Shown: positions 45,475-54,854 of the stretch, in pieces
How the letters are laid out: the number at the start of each line of letters is the position of its first letter
Position numbering within the stretch: position 1 is the first letter of the stretch
Origin: Halomarinibacterium sedimenti
GTDB taxonomy: Bacteria; Bacteroidota; Bacteroidia; Flavobacteriales; Flavobacteriaceae
Direction: 5' to 3'
Assembly: GCF_019312585.1 (NCBI RefSeq)
Contig: NZ_JAHWDP010000002.1
Coordinates: 186,001 to 250,000 of the forward strand
DNA: 64,000 bases
Notes under the pieces: model-generated
The model's input: only the letters and a program-made list of their open reading frames with translations
The model's database searches: none
Told to the model about the DNA's origin: nothing
Position numbers and translations under genes: made by a program

Positions 45475-47430
45475 TTACGAACCGAGTTCTTTTTTTAATT
45501 TTTTGAGGGCTTTTTCATTAACCTTAACTGTATATTTTTCTTTTAAGGATTTTATCCATTCTTTCTCCAATTCATTTTGAAAATCACTCATTACCCTACC
45601 CTTTACTTCATTAAAACCTTTTACTCTAGGGGGAGCTATAAAGTTTGTTTTCACTATGGTAAACGTAGTATCACCTCTATATATTTCTGAAACACCTTCC
45701 TTTAACTCGAAGTTTTTTGGTAATTCGGTACTATTAATATCAAAATACCCTAACGTCACTAGTACATTGGTTTTGCCCCCTGTGTTAATTTGCTCCTTAA
45801 TTTCTATAGGAGAAACCCCTTGGTTTAATAAGTCGGCAACTTGATTAATAACCTCTTCTTGACTCGAAGTAAAAATAGCCCCGTTCAATTGACTTTGAGA
45901 TTTATATTTGTCTAGGTTTTTTTCGTAGAAAGCCTTTTGTCCTAAAGTATCATTTTTCGCTTTGTTCCAAACATTCTTAGCCATTACTTCAAAAATGAGT
46001 AAGCCGTCTCTATATTCTTGAATAATTCCTGCATACTCCTCATTTTCCATTTCAAGATTTTGTTTAAAATAATCTTTTAGCTCATTGGTTTCAAACTCAT
46101 CGTAAACAGCTTCAATAAGCGCCCCTTTATATTTAAAAGTTTTAAGCTTTGGTTGTCTTTCTGAAAGATAGGCTGCAAAGTCATTAAATCTATAGACTTT
46201 TTCTCCTATTTTGAAAATAGGTCTATCATCTTTTTTAGGGAGTGGTGTATATTTCCATTTCTTTTTTAGGATACTATCAGTAACAAAGGTCTCAAAGAAG
46301 GGAAGGTAATCGTAGGATTCAAAACCATACTTCTTTTTTATTTTATTATTAACCGCACTTGTAATAGATTTTAATCTGTCACTTCCCTTAATTGTTTTTT
46401 CCAATTCATTTACTTGGTCCTCATAAGAAGGTATTACTAATTTTTCTTCAAGTCTTATAATGTGCCATCCAAAGCGTGTTTGTACGGGCTTAGAAATATC
46501 CCCAGGATTTTTTAAAGAATAAGCGGCTTCCTCAAAAGGTGGTGCTTTAAGTTGTCCTTTACTAAATGGGCGCATTTTACCACCATTTAATCCAGTAGCT
46601 TTATCGTCTGAATATTGTTTTGCAAGGTCTTCAAAGGATTCACCTTGTTGAAGCAATCCATAAATTTCATTAATTCTATCTTTTGCGTTTGCCGCAGAAG
46701 TGTCCTTCATTGTAGAAACCATGATATGAGAAGTAACAATAGGAGCTGCCTTTTTTCTTCTATCGGTTACTTTTATAATGTGGTACCCAAACTGAGTCCT
46801 AATAATATTAGACACCCCACCTACCGGGGTATTATATGCTTCACTTTCAAAAGGATATACCATATCGAAAGCAGAAAAATATCCTAATCTTCCTTCTCTT
46901 TCATCAGATCCTGGCTCTTCGGAAGTCTTTTTGGCAAGTTCATTAAAATCTTCCCCAGCCAATGCTCGTTTTCTAATTTGCTCTATCTTATTATAGGCTA
47001 CCAAGGTGTCTTGCGGAAATGAGTCCCAGCTAGTTTTAATAAGAATATGCGAAGCTTCAACTTCTTCTAAACTTCTGTTATAGGCTTCTTTAATAATCTC
47101 TTCTGTAATGTTTGTATCGAAGATATAGTTTCGTGAAAGTTGCTCTTCATACTTTCCAAAATCCTTGACGTATTCCTTATTCTTATGCAAATTTTGTGCA
47201 TAAGCTTCGGCCACTTTCATTTTATAATCTATAAATAAATCTAAATATCCATCTACAGATTTTTGTGATTCTTCTTGAACTAATTCTAAATTCTTTTTAT
47301 AAACTCTTTTAAACTCCTTAGCATAAATGGGCTCATTATTAATAGTCATTAATGCCTCTTTGTCCTTTTGAGCATAAGAACTAAGTGAAAAAAGAATAAT
47401 AATAACAGATAAAATGAGATTTCTTTTCAT
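45475..47430 (-). CDS. Periplasmic peptidyl-prolyl isomerase with two parvulin domains
   Basis: 651 residues. Signal peptide ending at SSYAQ. Two rotamase domains are visible: VEASHILIKT to RLGYFSAFDMVYPFE (about 135-225) and VTSHIMVST to GKMRPFSKGQL (about 230-330), each with the GYF/FG...F pattern of parvulins. The C-terminal half is helical and unassigned. First gene of the leftward operon of three folding factors followed by moxR. Confidence 0.92.
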   Translation of the reverse strand: MKRNLILSVIIILFSLSSYAQKDKEALMTINNEPIYAKEFKRVYKKNLELVQEESQKSVDGYLDLFIDYKMKVAEAYAQNLHKNKEYVKDFGKYEEQLSRNYIFDTNITEEIIKEAYNRSLEEVEASHILIKTSWDSFPQDTLVAYNKIEQIRKRALAGEDFNELAKKTSEEPGSDEREGRLGYFSAFDMVYPFESEAYNTPVGGVSNIIRTQFGYHIIKVTDRRKKAAPIVTSHIMVSTMKDTSAANAKDRINEIYGLLQQGESFEDLAKQYSDDKATGLNGGKMRPFSKGQLKAPPFEEAAYSLKNPGDISKPVQTRFGWHIIRLEEKLVIPSYEDQVNELEKTIKGSDRLKSITSAVNNKIKKKYGFESYDYLPFFETFVTDSILKKKWKYTPLPKKDDRPIFKIGEKVYRFNDFAAYLSERQPKLKTFKYKGALIEAVYDEFETNELKDYFKQNLEMENEEYAGIIQEYRDGLLIFEVMAKNVWNKAKNDTLGQKAFYEKNLDKYKSQSQLNGAIFTSSQEEVINQVADLLNQGVSPIEIKEQINTGGKTNVLVTLGYFDINSTELPKNFELKEGVSEIYRGDTTFTIVKTNFIAPPRVKGFNEVKGRVMSDFQNELEKEWIKSLKEKYTVKVNEKALKKLKKELGS

Positions 47431-47567
47431 TGGTTTATTTTTTTAAAGCCTCGCAAAAATATAAAAAACATAGGGTAATACAAGTAACTTAACAGAACGT
47501 TATAAAATAAATTGGTTAACAAAAAATATATGAATTTTGTACATTGTATCCCATAAAGTATGCCACT

Positions 47568-48020
47568 ATGAAATACACCTCAAAAATCATCATTAACTTA
47601 CCTAGAGAGGAAGTTATAAAGAAATTGGACAACGCAGAAAACATGAAGCACTGGCAACGAGGACTTATAGCGTATGAACAACAAGACGGTACCCCAGGAC
47701 AACCCGGTGCAAAAATGAAACTAGATTACCAAATTGGAAAAAGAAAGCTCTCCATGATTGAAACGGTCATTGAAAATAATTTCCCAAATAAATTTCATAC
47801 CACTTACGATGCCAAAGGAGTGCATAACATACAGCGTAACTTTTTTAATATTGTAGACGAAAATACTACTGAATGGGTAAGCGAAAGTGAATTTCAGTTT
47901 CAAGGATTTGGAATGAAACTTATGGGTTGGTTAATGCCAGGTGCTTTCAAAAAGCAATCTATGAAGTATTTAAATGATTTTAAAAACTTTGCTGAAAAAG
48001 GAGAATCTGTCGCTCAATAA
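47568..48020 (+). CDS. SRPBCC-fold protein
   Basis: 150 residues from ATG 47568 (MKYTSKIIINLPREEV); a longer frame from 47544 is not needed. The pattern (INLPREEVIKKLDNAENMKHWQRG, then WVSESEFQF and a long C-terminal helix with QSMKYLNDFKNFAEKG) is that of the START-like polyketide cyclase/SRPBCC fold, which binds hydrophobic ligands. The ligand is unknown. It is followed by a 79-residue gene 3 nt downstream. Confidence 0.85.
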   Translation: MKYTSKIIINLPREEVIKKLDNAENMKHWQRGLIAYEQQDGTPGQPGAKMKLDYQIGKRKLSMIETVIENNFPNKFHTTYDAKGVHNIQRNFFNIVDENTTEWVSESEFQFQGFGMKLMGWLMPGAFKKQSMKYLNDFKNFAEKGESVAQ

Positions 48021-48023
48021 TAT

Positions 48024-48263
48024 ATGGAACGAGTAAAAATGATTTGGGATTTTAGAGGTCCCAATGCACAAAAAATAGCAGAACATCATAAAATTCATTT
48101 GGACGAATTTATCCTAAAAGAAAAGCTGAAAGATATTATCACGGGAATCGAAATTTTATCAGAAATGCACCACACTGCCATAATGATTGTTTATCCTAAC
48201 GATGTTGACGCATTACGTGCTATCTTAAAACCTCACAGAGGACAACGGTATACAGAAAGCTAA
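48024..48263 (+). CDS. 79-residue conserved hypothetical protein
   Basis: Soluble, His-rich (HHKIHLDEF, MHHTAI), two-layer alpha/beta-looking sequence with no signal. It resembles small conserved flavobacterial proteins without a known function. The start lies 3 nt after the SRPBCC stop, so the pair is co-transcribed. Confidence 0.7.
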   Translation: MERVKMIWDFRGPNAQKIAEHHKIHLDEFILKEKLKDIITGIEILSEMHHTAIMIVYPNDVDALRAILKPHRGQRYTES

Positions 48264-48339
48264 TACTCTTGTTAACAAGACGATAAATTATTTCAATTAT
48301 TCTAAAATTGTAGTAATATTGCCTACCATAAAAACAAAA

Positions 48340-48852
48340 ATGATGAAGTATTTAAAATTATTAGCTCTATTTATATGTGTAACAGGGTTTTCCCAAAACT
48401 CGAAAGTCGGTACAATCGATATTGATTTTATACTAAGTAAAATGCCGGAATTGGCCAACGTGCAAACTCAAGTACAAACCTACACCAAAGGATTGGAGGC
48501 CGATTTACAAAAAAAGATGAAAGCATTAAAGGATGGCGTTGCCGTTTACAAACAAAACGAAACAACGTATACACTTAATCAGAGAAAAACGAAGCAGGAT
48601 TCTTTGTTGGCTATGGAGAATGACATTGCAAAATTTCAACAAAATGGAAATCAGCTTATTCTTATTAAACAGGAAGAATATATGCGCCCATTGTATGATA
48701 AAGTAGGAAATGCCTTGGAAAAAGTAGCTGCAGCTGGGGAATACACCCAAGTTTTACTTCGAGATGACAGTGTAGTTTACGTTGATAATCGATTTGATTT
48801 AACCTTGGCAGTCTTAAAAGAAATGGGGATTGAAATAAAAGAGGAAGAATAA
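48340..48852 (+). CDS. OmpH/Skp-like periplasmic chaperone
   Basis: 170 residues from ATG 48340 (second ATG at 48343). Signal peptide ending at GFSQN. The mature part has the Skp layout: KVGTIDIDFILSKMPEL strand and start, a long coiled-coil (about 45-125) and a C-terminal TQVLLRDDSVVYVD...DLT strand. Skp holds unfolded outer-membrane proteins in the periplasm. Terminator downstream. Confidence 0.9.
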   Translation: MMKYLKLLALFICVTGFSQNSKVGTIDIDFILSKMPELANVQTQVQTYTKGLEADLQKKMKALKDGVAVYKQNETTYTLNQRKTKQDSLLAMENDIAKFQQNGNQLILIKQEEYMRPLYDKVGNALEKVAAAGEYTQVLLRDDSVVYVDNRFDLTLAVLKEMGIEIKEEE

Positions 48853-48875
48853 AAAATCAATTTTAAATAAATTAT

Positions 48876-48905
48876 AAAGAGGTTCCTTACGAACCTCTTT
48901 TTTTA
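48876..48905 (+). terminator. Bidirectional terminator between OmpH-like gene and guaB
   Basis: AAAGAGGTTC, loop CTTAC, GAACCTCTTT then further T residues. It lies between convergent genes. Confidence 0.85.
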
Positions 48906-50375
48906 TCTAGAATAATTAGGTGCTTCCTTTGTAATTGTTACGTCGTGTGGGTGGCTTTCATGAATTCCGGAAGCTGTAATTTTTACAAATCTCCCTGTTT
49001 CCTTTAATGTTTTGATATCCTTAGAGCCACAATAGCCCATTCCAGCTCGTAATCCGCCAATAAACTGGGTCATACTTTCAACTAAATCTCCTTTATAAGG
49101 TACTCGCCCAACGATTCCTTCTGGCACTAATTTTTTAATATCGTCCTCTACATCTTGGAAATAACGATCTTTCGATCCTTGTTTCATGGCTTCAACACTT
49201 CCCATACCACGATACGATTTAAATTTTCTTCCTTCAAAAATAATTGTTTCTCCAGGTGACTCTTTTGTGCCGGCTAGAAGAGAACCAAGCATGACACTGT
49301 CGGCTCCTGCTGCAATCGCTTTTGGGATATCTCCCGTATATCGAATTCCACCATCTGCAATCACAGGAACACCACTTCCTTTTATGGCTGCGGCCACTTC
49401 CAATACAGCAGAAAACTGAGGAAAACCAACTCCAGCCACAACCCTAGTGGTACAAATAGAACCTGGTCCAATTCCCACTTTTACTGCATCGGCTCCCGCT
49501 TCCACAAGATACTTCGCAGCTTCGGCCGTAGCAATATTACCAACAACTACATCCAATTTCGGAAACTTTTCTTTTAATTCTTTTAAAACTGAAACCACCC
49601 CTTTGGTATGCCCATGTGCTGTATCAACAATTACGGCATCCACTTGTGCATGTACCAGAGCTTCTGCTCTCATAACAACATCTGGAGTAACTCCTAAAGC
49701 CGCTGCTACACGAAGTCTCCCATATTCATCTTTGTTGGCAATTGGTTTTTGAGTGAGTTTGGTAATATCACGAAATGTAATTAAACCTAACAAGGTTCCA
49801 TTTTCTTCAACCACTGGTAGTTTTTCAATCTTATTTTGTTGTAATATTATTTCGGCTTCTTTTAAAGAGGTCCCCTTTTTTACGGTGACCAAATTTTTAG
49901 AAGTCATGATATCCTCTAATTTTCTCTTAAAATCCTTTTCAAAGCGCAAATCTCTGTTGGTGACAATTCCAATTAATTTATGGTTATCATCAATAATCGG
50001 AATTCCACCTATACTGTATTCACGCATAGTGTTTTGAGCATCTCCAACAGTATTATCCTTCTTTAGTGTGACAGGATCTTGAATCATACCACTTTCTGCA
50101 CGTTTCACTTTTCGAACCTCGGCAGCTTGCTGCTCGATGGTCATGTTTTTATGCAGAACTCCTATACCTCCTTCGCGAGCCATAGCTATTGCCATGGCAC
50201 TTTCGGTCACAGTATCCATCGCAGCGGATACAATAGGGACATTTAGCGTTATGTTTCGAGAAAATTGGGTTTTAATAGAAACCTCTCGAGGTAAAACTTC
50301 GGAATAAGCAGGCACTAAAAGTACATCGTCGTAAGTTAAGCCTTCTCCTAAGATTTTGTGATTGTGTGCAGTCAT
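48903..50375 (-). CDS. guaB: IMP dehydrogenase
   Basis: 490 residues. The TIM barrel opens with [16 protein letters not shown]. Two CBS domains lie inserted at about 95-210 ([22 protein letters not shown]). The catalytic loop GPGSICTTR holds the active Cys (about 305). It oxidises IMP to XMP in guanine nucleotide synthesis. Standalone transcription unit. Confidence 0.97.
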   Translation of the reverse strand: MTAHNHKILGEGLTYDDVLLVPAYSEVLPREVSIKTQFSRNITLNVPIVSAAMDTVTESAMAIAMAREGGIGVLHKNMTIEQQAAEVRKVKRAESGMIQDPVTLKKDNTVGDAQNTMREYSIGGIPIIDDNHKLIGIVTNRDLRFEKDFKRKLEDIMTSKNLVTVKKGTSLKEAEIILQQNKIEKLPVVEENGTLLGLITFRDITKLTQKPIANKDEYGRLRVAAALGVTPDVVMRAEALVHAQVDAVIVDTAHGHTKGVVSVLKELKEKFPKLDVVVGNIATAEAAKYLVEAGADAVKVGIGPGSICTTRVVAGVGFPQFSAVLEVAAAIKGSGVPVIADGGIRYTGDIPKAIAAGADSVMLGSLLAGTKESPGETIIFEGRKFKSYRGMGSVEAMKQGSKDRYFQDVEDDIKKLVPEGIVGRVPYKGDLVESMTQFIGGLRAGMGYCGSKDIKTLKETGRFVKITASGIHESHPHDVTITKEAPNYSR

Positions 50376-50453
50376 AGCAATTAAATTTAATTCCGAAGTA
50401 CCGGAAAGGGGTTACTATTTAATTGCGTGCAAATATACTATAAAATGTTGGAT

Positions 50454-50942
50454 TTATTTCCTTTTATACAACTGAATTAATACAGCCATAACACTTACAA
50501 TAAAAACGGCAGTCATCAAAATTCCAGAAAGCATGACAATCCATTTCATCCAAAGCATTCCATTCCAAAGCAAATATATACCTCCAAAGGTGATAATGAT
50601 AGAAAAGAAAGGCTCAATCATTAAAAAAGCTTTTAGTTTTTTTGGTAACGATGTAATGGCTACCAAACCTCCCAAAAGAAAAAATATAAAGGAAATGGAC
50701 AGGATATGCGTATGCAAAATGGTGAGCATTTCGCGCTCTCCTTTTTTAAATTTCATCACTTCGGCATCCTCTTGGTCTTCGTTCCCCAAATAATTTTCCT
50801 CCATCCCTTGTGGCTGGTGAGAATTAGTTTGCCCTACAAACAATAAACCCGACCCATATCCAATACTAAGGACAAGCACAAATGCAGCAATAAAGTTTTT
50901 TATATACTTGGGAAAGGTGTGGATGAGTCCGTGGAATTGCAT
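50454..50942 (-). CDS. Four-helix membrane protein, unassigned
   Basis: 162 residues with four hydrophobic helices (about 13-35, 75-97, 108-126 and 132-156). An acidic loop (EENYLGNEDQEDAEVMKFKKGEREM) connects the first two. His pairs in HTHILSI could bind haem or metal. It starts at the last base of the FMN-binding gene's stop (TAATG overlap), so it is likely the membrane partner of that protein. Confidence 0.65.
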   Translation of the reverse strand: MQFHGLIHTFPKYIKNFIAAFVLVLSIGYGSGLLFVGQTNSHQPQGMEENYLGNEDQEDAEVMKFKKGEREMLTILHTHILSISFIFFLLGGLVAITSLPKKLKAFLMIEPFFSIIITFGGIYLLWNGMLWMKWIVMLSGILMTAVFIVSVMAVLIQLYKRK

Positions 50943-51472
50943 TAAATATGGTTTTCTTGTTTCAGTATTTTTATACTTTCCAGTAATTGATTGATGGCCT
51001 TGGTCATGGACTGTGCAGAAATGGTTGCACCGGAGATTGGAATTATGTCTTTCACCAGTTCTAACTCTGGAGTTTTTGAAGAGCTTCCTTCAAATTGTTC
51101 TAACCATCGTTTGCTTCCTATTTCCCCACCGTATTCTTCTCTATAAATAAGTACTTTTGATTTTGTAATTATAAAGTCTTGATCAAATAAGACTAAATAA
51201 TCAAAAGTTGCCGTTTTACTTGGGGCATTCCCAATATAGCCATACCCTAATAATGTGGTGCCCTTTTTTATTCTGAAAAAATTATTTTCTGAAAATGAAG
51301 CTGGAATTTTTTCTGAAACCTGGTCCGAAATAGAAATATACTCCTTTGAAAATTCTTCAACTTCAAAGAATTTCTCAATCTCTTTGTTTGCTTTTTTTTC
51401 AACCTTTTCGGGCACTAGAAAAGAGGTCAACAATAGACTAAAAAAGCTTAAAATAATTAATTGTTTGAGCAT
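50942..51472 (-). CDS. Exported FMN-binding domain protein
   Basis: 176 residues. Signal peptide (LIILSFFSLLLTSF) then an FMN_bind-type domain. The C-terminal motif IPISGATISAQSMTKAI resembles the flavinylation motif SGATxT/S of RnfG/NqrC-like proteins, where the last Thr/Ser takes a phosphoester-linked FMN. It would transfer electrons on the periplasmic face. Coupled to a four-helix membrane gene, consistent with a small electron-transfer module. Confidence 0.78.
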   Translation of the reverse strand: MLKQLIILSFFSLLLTSFLVPEKVEKKANKEIEKFFEVEEFSKEYISISDQVSEKIPASFSENNFFRIKKGTTLLGYGYIGNAPSKTATFDYLVLFDQDFIITKSKVLIYREEYGGEIGSKRWLEQFEGSSSKTPELELVKDIIPISGATISAQSMTKAINQLLESIKILKQENHI

Positions 51473-51500
51473 GGTACAAAGGTATTACATAAAATCAAAA

Positions 51501-51528
51501 AAAGCCTTCTGTATATACAAAAGGCTTT
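51501..51528 (-). terminator. Terminator of the porin gene
   Basis: On the minus strand AAAGCCTT, a 12-nt loop and AAGGCTTTTTTT, 13 nt after the stop at 51541. It separates the porin from the FMN-binding gene. Confidence 0.8.
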
Positions 51529-51540
51529 CAACAAACTAAC

Positions 51541-52716
51541 TTAAAACCAAACTCCTATTCCGAAGTTTAACCTGTTATCTACATCTGCATTTTCTGCATC
51601 GTTATCTCTAAATTGATAGTCGCCTTTTATGACTACCCCTGGAGCTATGTGATAGCTTAATCCCGTCGTTATATCGGTACGATTATAAGCATCATTCCTT
51701 TCCAAACTACCCGCTGTATCTGCGTGGGTGTTATAATTTTCATAGCGAGCAAAAGCAAATAGTTTTTGCTTAGCCGTTAGAGGTAAAAGATTGTAACCTG
51801 CTTCTGCATAGTATCCCATTAAAGCGCTTCCTAAATTATTTCCAGTTAAGGCGTTGTAGTCTTCAGTATCGCTTAGGGCTGTATAGATAAATTGTCCTCT
51901 TGCCGTAAATTTTTGAAAAGCATACCGTGCATCGATTCCAACCATAGAAATACCAACATTGGCTCCATCAAGTTCTTCTAAATCATCTGGTGCTTGTGTT
52001 TTTCCAAAGTAACCCGAAAGTCCTAAACGTAGTCCTGGTAAGCCATAATAATCTAATTTTGCTGAAAATGTAGGGCTATCCACTGTCGATTTAATTCCTT
52101 TTTGGCGACCCCCTCTTAGACCGCTACTTCCGTTAAGATATCCAACCACATCATCTCCACTTGTAGTCACCGATTTAAAACCGTTAAAAATATAGGCTTG
52201 ATAACTCAAAGAAGCATCTGGAAATCTTCCTGTGACCCCTACCCCCAGTTCACGCCAAGTGGTTGGTACAATAACATTATCTACTTCTGGACGCTCTACA
52301 CCGTTAAAGGTAGTAGGTTCGTGAAATTCGTTTACAATACCCATAGGTACTAACATAAGTCCTCCACGAAGACTTAAGTTATCTCCCACAGCATAATTAA
52401 CAAAAGCTTGTTCTATAAATACTTCTTCTACATGTTCAAATTCTACTTCCGTTACAAATTGGGTTTTGTCATTGAATTTGTATCCAAAAAGTAACACCAA
52501 TCGTTGTACATCTAATTCCCCATTGTCACCTTCAGGCTGATTATAGGTCATCTCACCATAAGCACCTACGGTTACGGCTTTCCCATAATTACCAGAAAGT
52601 ATTCTTTGGGCTGCGTTGAGTTGTTGTTGAGGATTAAAAGTAATTGAATCTTGAGCTGTTTGTGAAAACATAATTCCTGTAATAAGGAAACAAATAAATA
52701 GGGCTAATTTTTTCAT
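51541..52716 (-). CDS. Porin-like outer-membrane protein
   Basis: 391 residues. Signal peptide ending at MFSQ. Then alternating beta strands through to a terminal LNFGIGVWF, with aromatic last residue, as in 16-strand porins. Features such as FGYKFNDKTQFVTEVEFEHVEEVFIEQAFVNY (quoted by parts FVTEVEFEHVEEVFIEQAF) resemble the OprP/O-type phosphate-selective porins. Solute not known. It has its own promoter region and terminator. Confidence 0.85.
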   Translation of the reverse strand: MKKLALFICFLITGIMFSQTAQDSITFNPQQQLNAAQRILSGNYGKAVTVGAYGEMTYNQPEGDNGELDVQRLVLLFGYKFNDKTQFVTEVEFEHVEEVFIEQAFVNYAVGDNLSLRGGLMLVPMGIVNEFHEPTTFNGVERPEVDNVIVPTTWRELGVGVTGRFPDASLSYQAYIFNGFKSVTTSGDDVVGYLNGSSGLRGGRQKGIKSTVDSPTFSAKLDYYGLPGLRLGLSGYFGKTQAPDDLEELDGANVGISMVGIDARYAFQKFTARGQFIYTALSDTEDYNALTGNNLGSALMGYYAEAGYNLLPLTAKQKLFAFARYENYNTHADTAGSLERNDAYNRTDITTGLSYHIAPGVVIKGDYQFRDNDAENADVDNRLNFGIGVWF

Positions 52717-52839
52717 TATATTAATTTAGACTGATTATAAATAGATGTTTATTCAGTCGCAAAAATAGTATCCTAAAAATTATTTGGCAAGCTTATTTAG
52801 AATAAATTTAAATAAAAATAATAATGAATTGAAATGCAA

Positions 52840-53316
52840 TTATTTACCAGAAACCTCTATTTGATTTGAATACTGCATTCGTGCTAATTGTGCCCATTGC
52901 AGTAGTAATTTTTGATCTTCTTTTGAAAGATTTCCATGTATCCAAGTGTAAGAATCTAGTGGCATCTCCCCTTTTTCAACTTCTTCGAAAACTTCCTCCA
53001 ATTTGTGATCTTTCTTTTTTGCAGAAAAATTCTCCCATTCTGAAAAGTTTAATTCCCCTTTACCATGTCTAACGTGATCATCTAAATAAAAGGAAAACGG
53101 AGCGATTTCAGCATACCAAGGGTAGTTTGTGTGGTTGCTATGGCAATCATAACAATTGTTCTTTAAGATTCCTCGTACCTCTTGTGAAGGTTTTGTTTCA
53201 GATTCAAAAAAGGCGACACTTTCATAGCCACCTAAATTTTTTTCGGGACGTATAAATTGAATGACCACAAGTGCTAGTAGAGCGAGGATTAAAAAATATT
53301 TTAAAATCTTTTTCAT
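52840..53316 (-). CDS. Haem-binding (CxxCH) domain protein
   Basis: 158 residues. An N-terminal helix (about 6-22) anchors a periplasmic domain with the c-type haem motif CYDCH (about 54-58), the pattern of the Haem_bd (DUF) family. A distal Met ligand may lie in GEMPLDSYTWIHG. The ATG overlaps the stop of the nucleotidase gene by 4 nt (ATGA), so it is translated with it. Confidence 0.85.
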   Translation of the reverse strand: MKKILKYFLILALLALVVIQFIRPEKNLGGYESVAFFESETKPSQEVRGILKNNCYDCHSNHTNYPWYAEIAPFSFYLDDHVRHGKGELNFSEWENFSAKKKDHKLEEVFEEVEKGEMPLDSYTWIHGNLSKEDQKLLLQWAQLARMQYSNQIEVSGK

Positions 53317-54854
53317 TTTTTAAGTGATTTAAGATACACAATTATGGCTTTTCTGATATCGTGAGCATTCTCTTCTTTTGTGGGCTCATACACTTTTAAA
53401 ACACCTTCATTTTCGGGTGTTAAAAATGGAATATCATACCCTTTTAGTAAAAAGTCACTAAAAGCTACTTTATAAACGGTTTCATCATCAATATAATTGC
53501 CTTCCAAAAGCCAAGCACCACGAGACCCTTCCCTTATATTATACCGCTGTAAGTAAGCACCTGTTCCGGCGTATTCCTTTCCATAGTCCAAAACTTCTTT
53601 AAGAAGACTCCCTTTAATATCAACTTTAAGCACACTTCCTCCAAAGGGTAACACCCTAAAAATGTCCAAACTAGTAATATCGCCTTCGAGCATATCGTCT
53701 ATACGAATTGAACCCCCATTAACCAAGGCAGCATCCACAGATTCCTTAAAGGACAATGCCATAGCCTGTGTAATGATATCCCCTAAATTAGTTTGAATCC
53801 CCCTATTGGCGCTATCGGTTCCATCGAGTGGTGGTTTTGCGTAATAAATTACTTCATTAGGGCTTTCAACTACTTGCTTTATTTCGGTTGTTAAAATTGT
53901 ATTCCATTTATCGACTATGGCTTTAACAGAGGGTTTTTCAGCAATTTTATCGTCAATGGGGAATAGTTTGGAATCTATCTTTAAATAGTTATCATTTTTA
54001 TTAAAGGTGAATGTATGAATGTAGATGGTTTTTGCATTCGCATCCGCTTTTGCAATTTTAGTATTTCCTACTTCTTTAAGCATATTATTGTGTTCATGAC
54101 CACCCATGATAAATGAGATGTCTGCGAACTTTTTGGCTATCTCAATATCTTCAGAAATTTCTACATGTGTTAGTCCCATTATGATATCCACCTGTTGAGA
54201 CTGAAGCGCACTATAAGCACTCCCTGCTTCTAACATCACATCACTATAATACACATAGTCCCGTGGATTTGATGGCAAAGTCACACTAAAAAATCCTACT
54301 TCAACTTTAGTGCTATCTGCATCCATCATATTGATTGTATAGGTTTCTGGAATGTAAATGGTATCTCCTCCTCTTTCAAAATGAAAGGAACGTGGTCCAT
54401 CTTCCAATTGCTGAAACACATTTGCCGAGGTCCAATAAAAGTTAGATTCATTCAACCGCTGTTGTAGCGCTTCTTCACTAATATCAAATTCATGATTTCC
54501 AAAAGTCACTAATTCAAAATCCATGGCATTCATTACTTCAATCATTTGTTTTCCATAAATACGTTCACCGTTGTATTTAATGGTCCCCAACAGCGATGGG
54601 TTTAAAAAATCCCCCGCCATAAACAGGTAGGTATTAGGCTCTACTTTTTTAATAGAATCCACCACATGGGCCACACGTGCCATTCCGCCATACTTTCCAT
54701 CACCCATAGGAGCAATTTCATAGACATCGTTTAGTTGCACAAATTTGAAAGTTATAATCCCATCATCTTTTTTAACTTTTTTAACGCGATCGGTAGTTTT
54801 ACAAGAGACAATTAATAAAAGTGTACATAGAATTGCAAAATATTTTTTCATCAT
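53313..54854 (-). CDS. Bifunctional metallophosphatase/5'-nucleotidase lipoprotein
   Basis: 513 residues. Lipoprotein signal (LLLIVSC, lipobox Cys near 18). The metallophosphatase domain contains LNDVYEIAP, AGDFLNPS, GNHEFD and GGHEHNN, all metal-binding positions. The C-terminal 5'-nucleotidase domain has ALVNGGSIRID. It hydrolyses extracellular nucleotides to nucleosides and phosphate. It overlaps the HMG-CoA lyase stop by one base and the haem-protein start by four. Confidence 0.9.
   Translation of the reverse strand: MMKKYFAILCTLLLIVSCKTTDRVKKVKKDDGIITFKFVQLNDVYEIAPMGDGKYGGMARVAHVVDSIKKVEPNTYLFMAGDFLNPSLLGTIKYNGERIYGKQMIEVMNAMDFELVTFGNHEFDISEEALQQRLNESNFYWTSANVFQQLEDGPRSFHFERGGDTIYIPETYTINMMDADSTKVEVGFFSVTLPSNPRDYVYYSDVMLEAGSAYSALQSQQVDIIMGLTHVEISEDIEIAKKFADISFIMGGHEHNNMLKEVGNTKIAKADANAKTIYIHTFTFNKNDNYLKIDSKLFPIDDKIAEKPSVKAIVDKWNTILTTEIKQVVESPNEVIYYAKPPLDGTDSANRGIQTNLGDIITQAMALSFKESVDAALVNGGSIRIDDMLEGDITSLDIFRVLPFGGSVLKVDIKGSLLKEVLDYGKEYAGTGAYLQRYNIREGSRGAWLLEGNYIDDETVYKVAFSDFLLKGYDIPFLTPENEGVLKVYEPTKEENAHDIRKAIIVYLKSLKK

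Noticed and set aside
49186-50037. Long open frames on the plus strand opposite guaB
   Set aside because: They are antisense shadows of a strongly conserved gene, with Ser/Thr-rich low-quality products and no start context.
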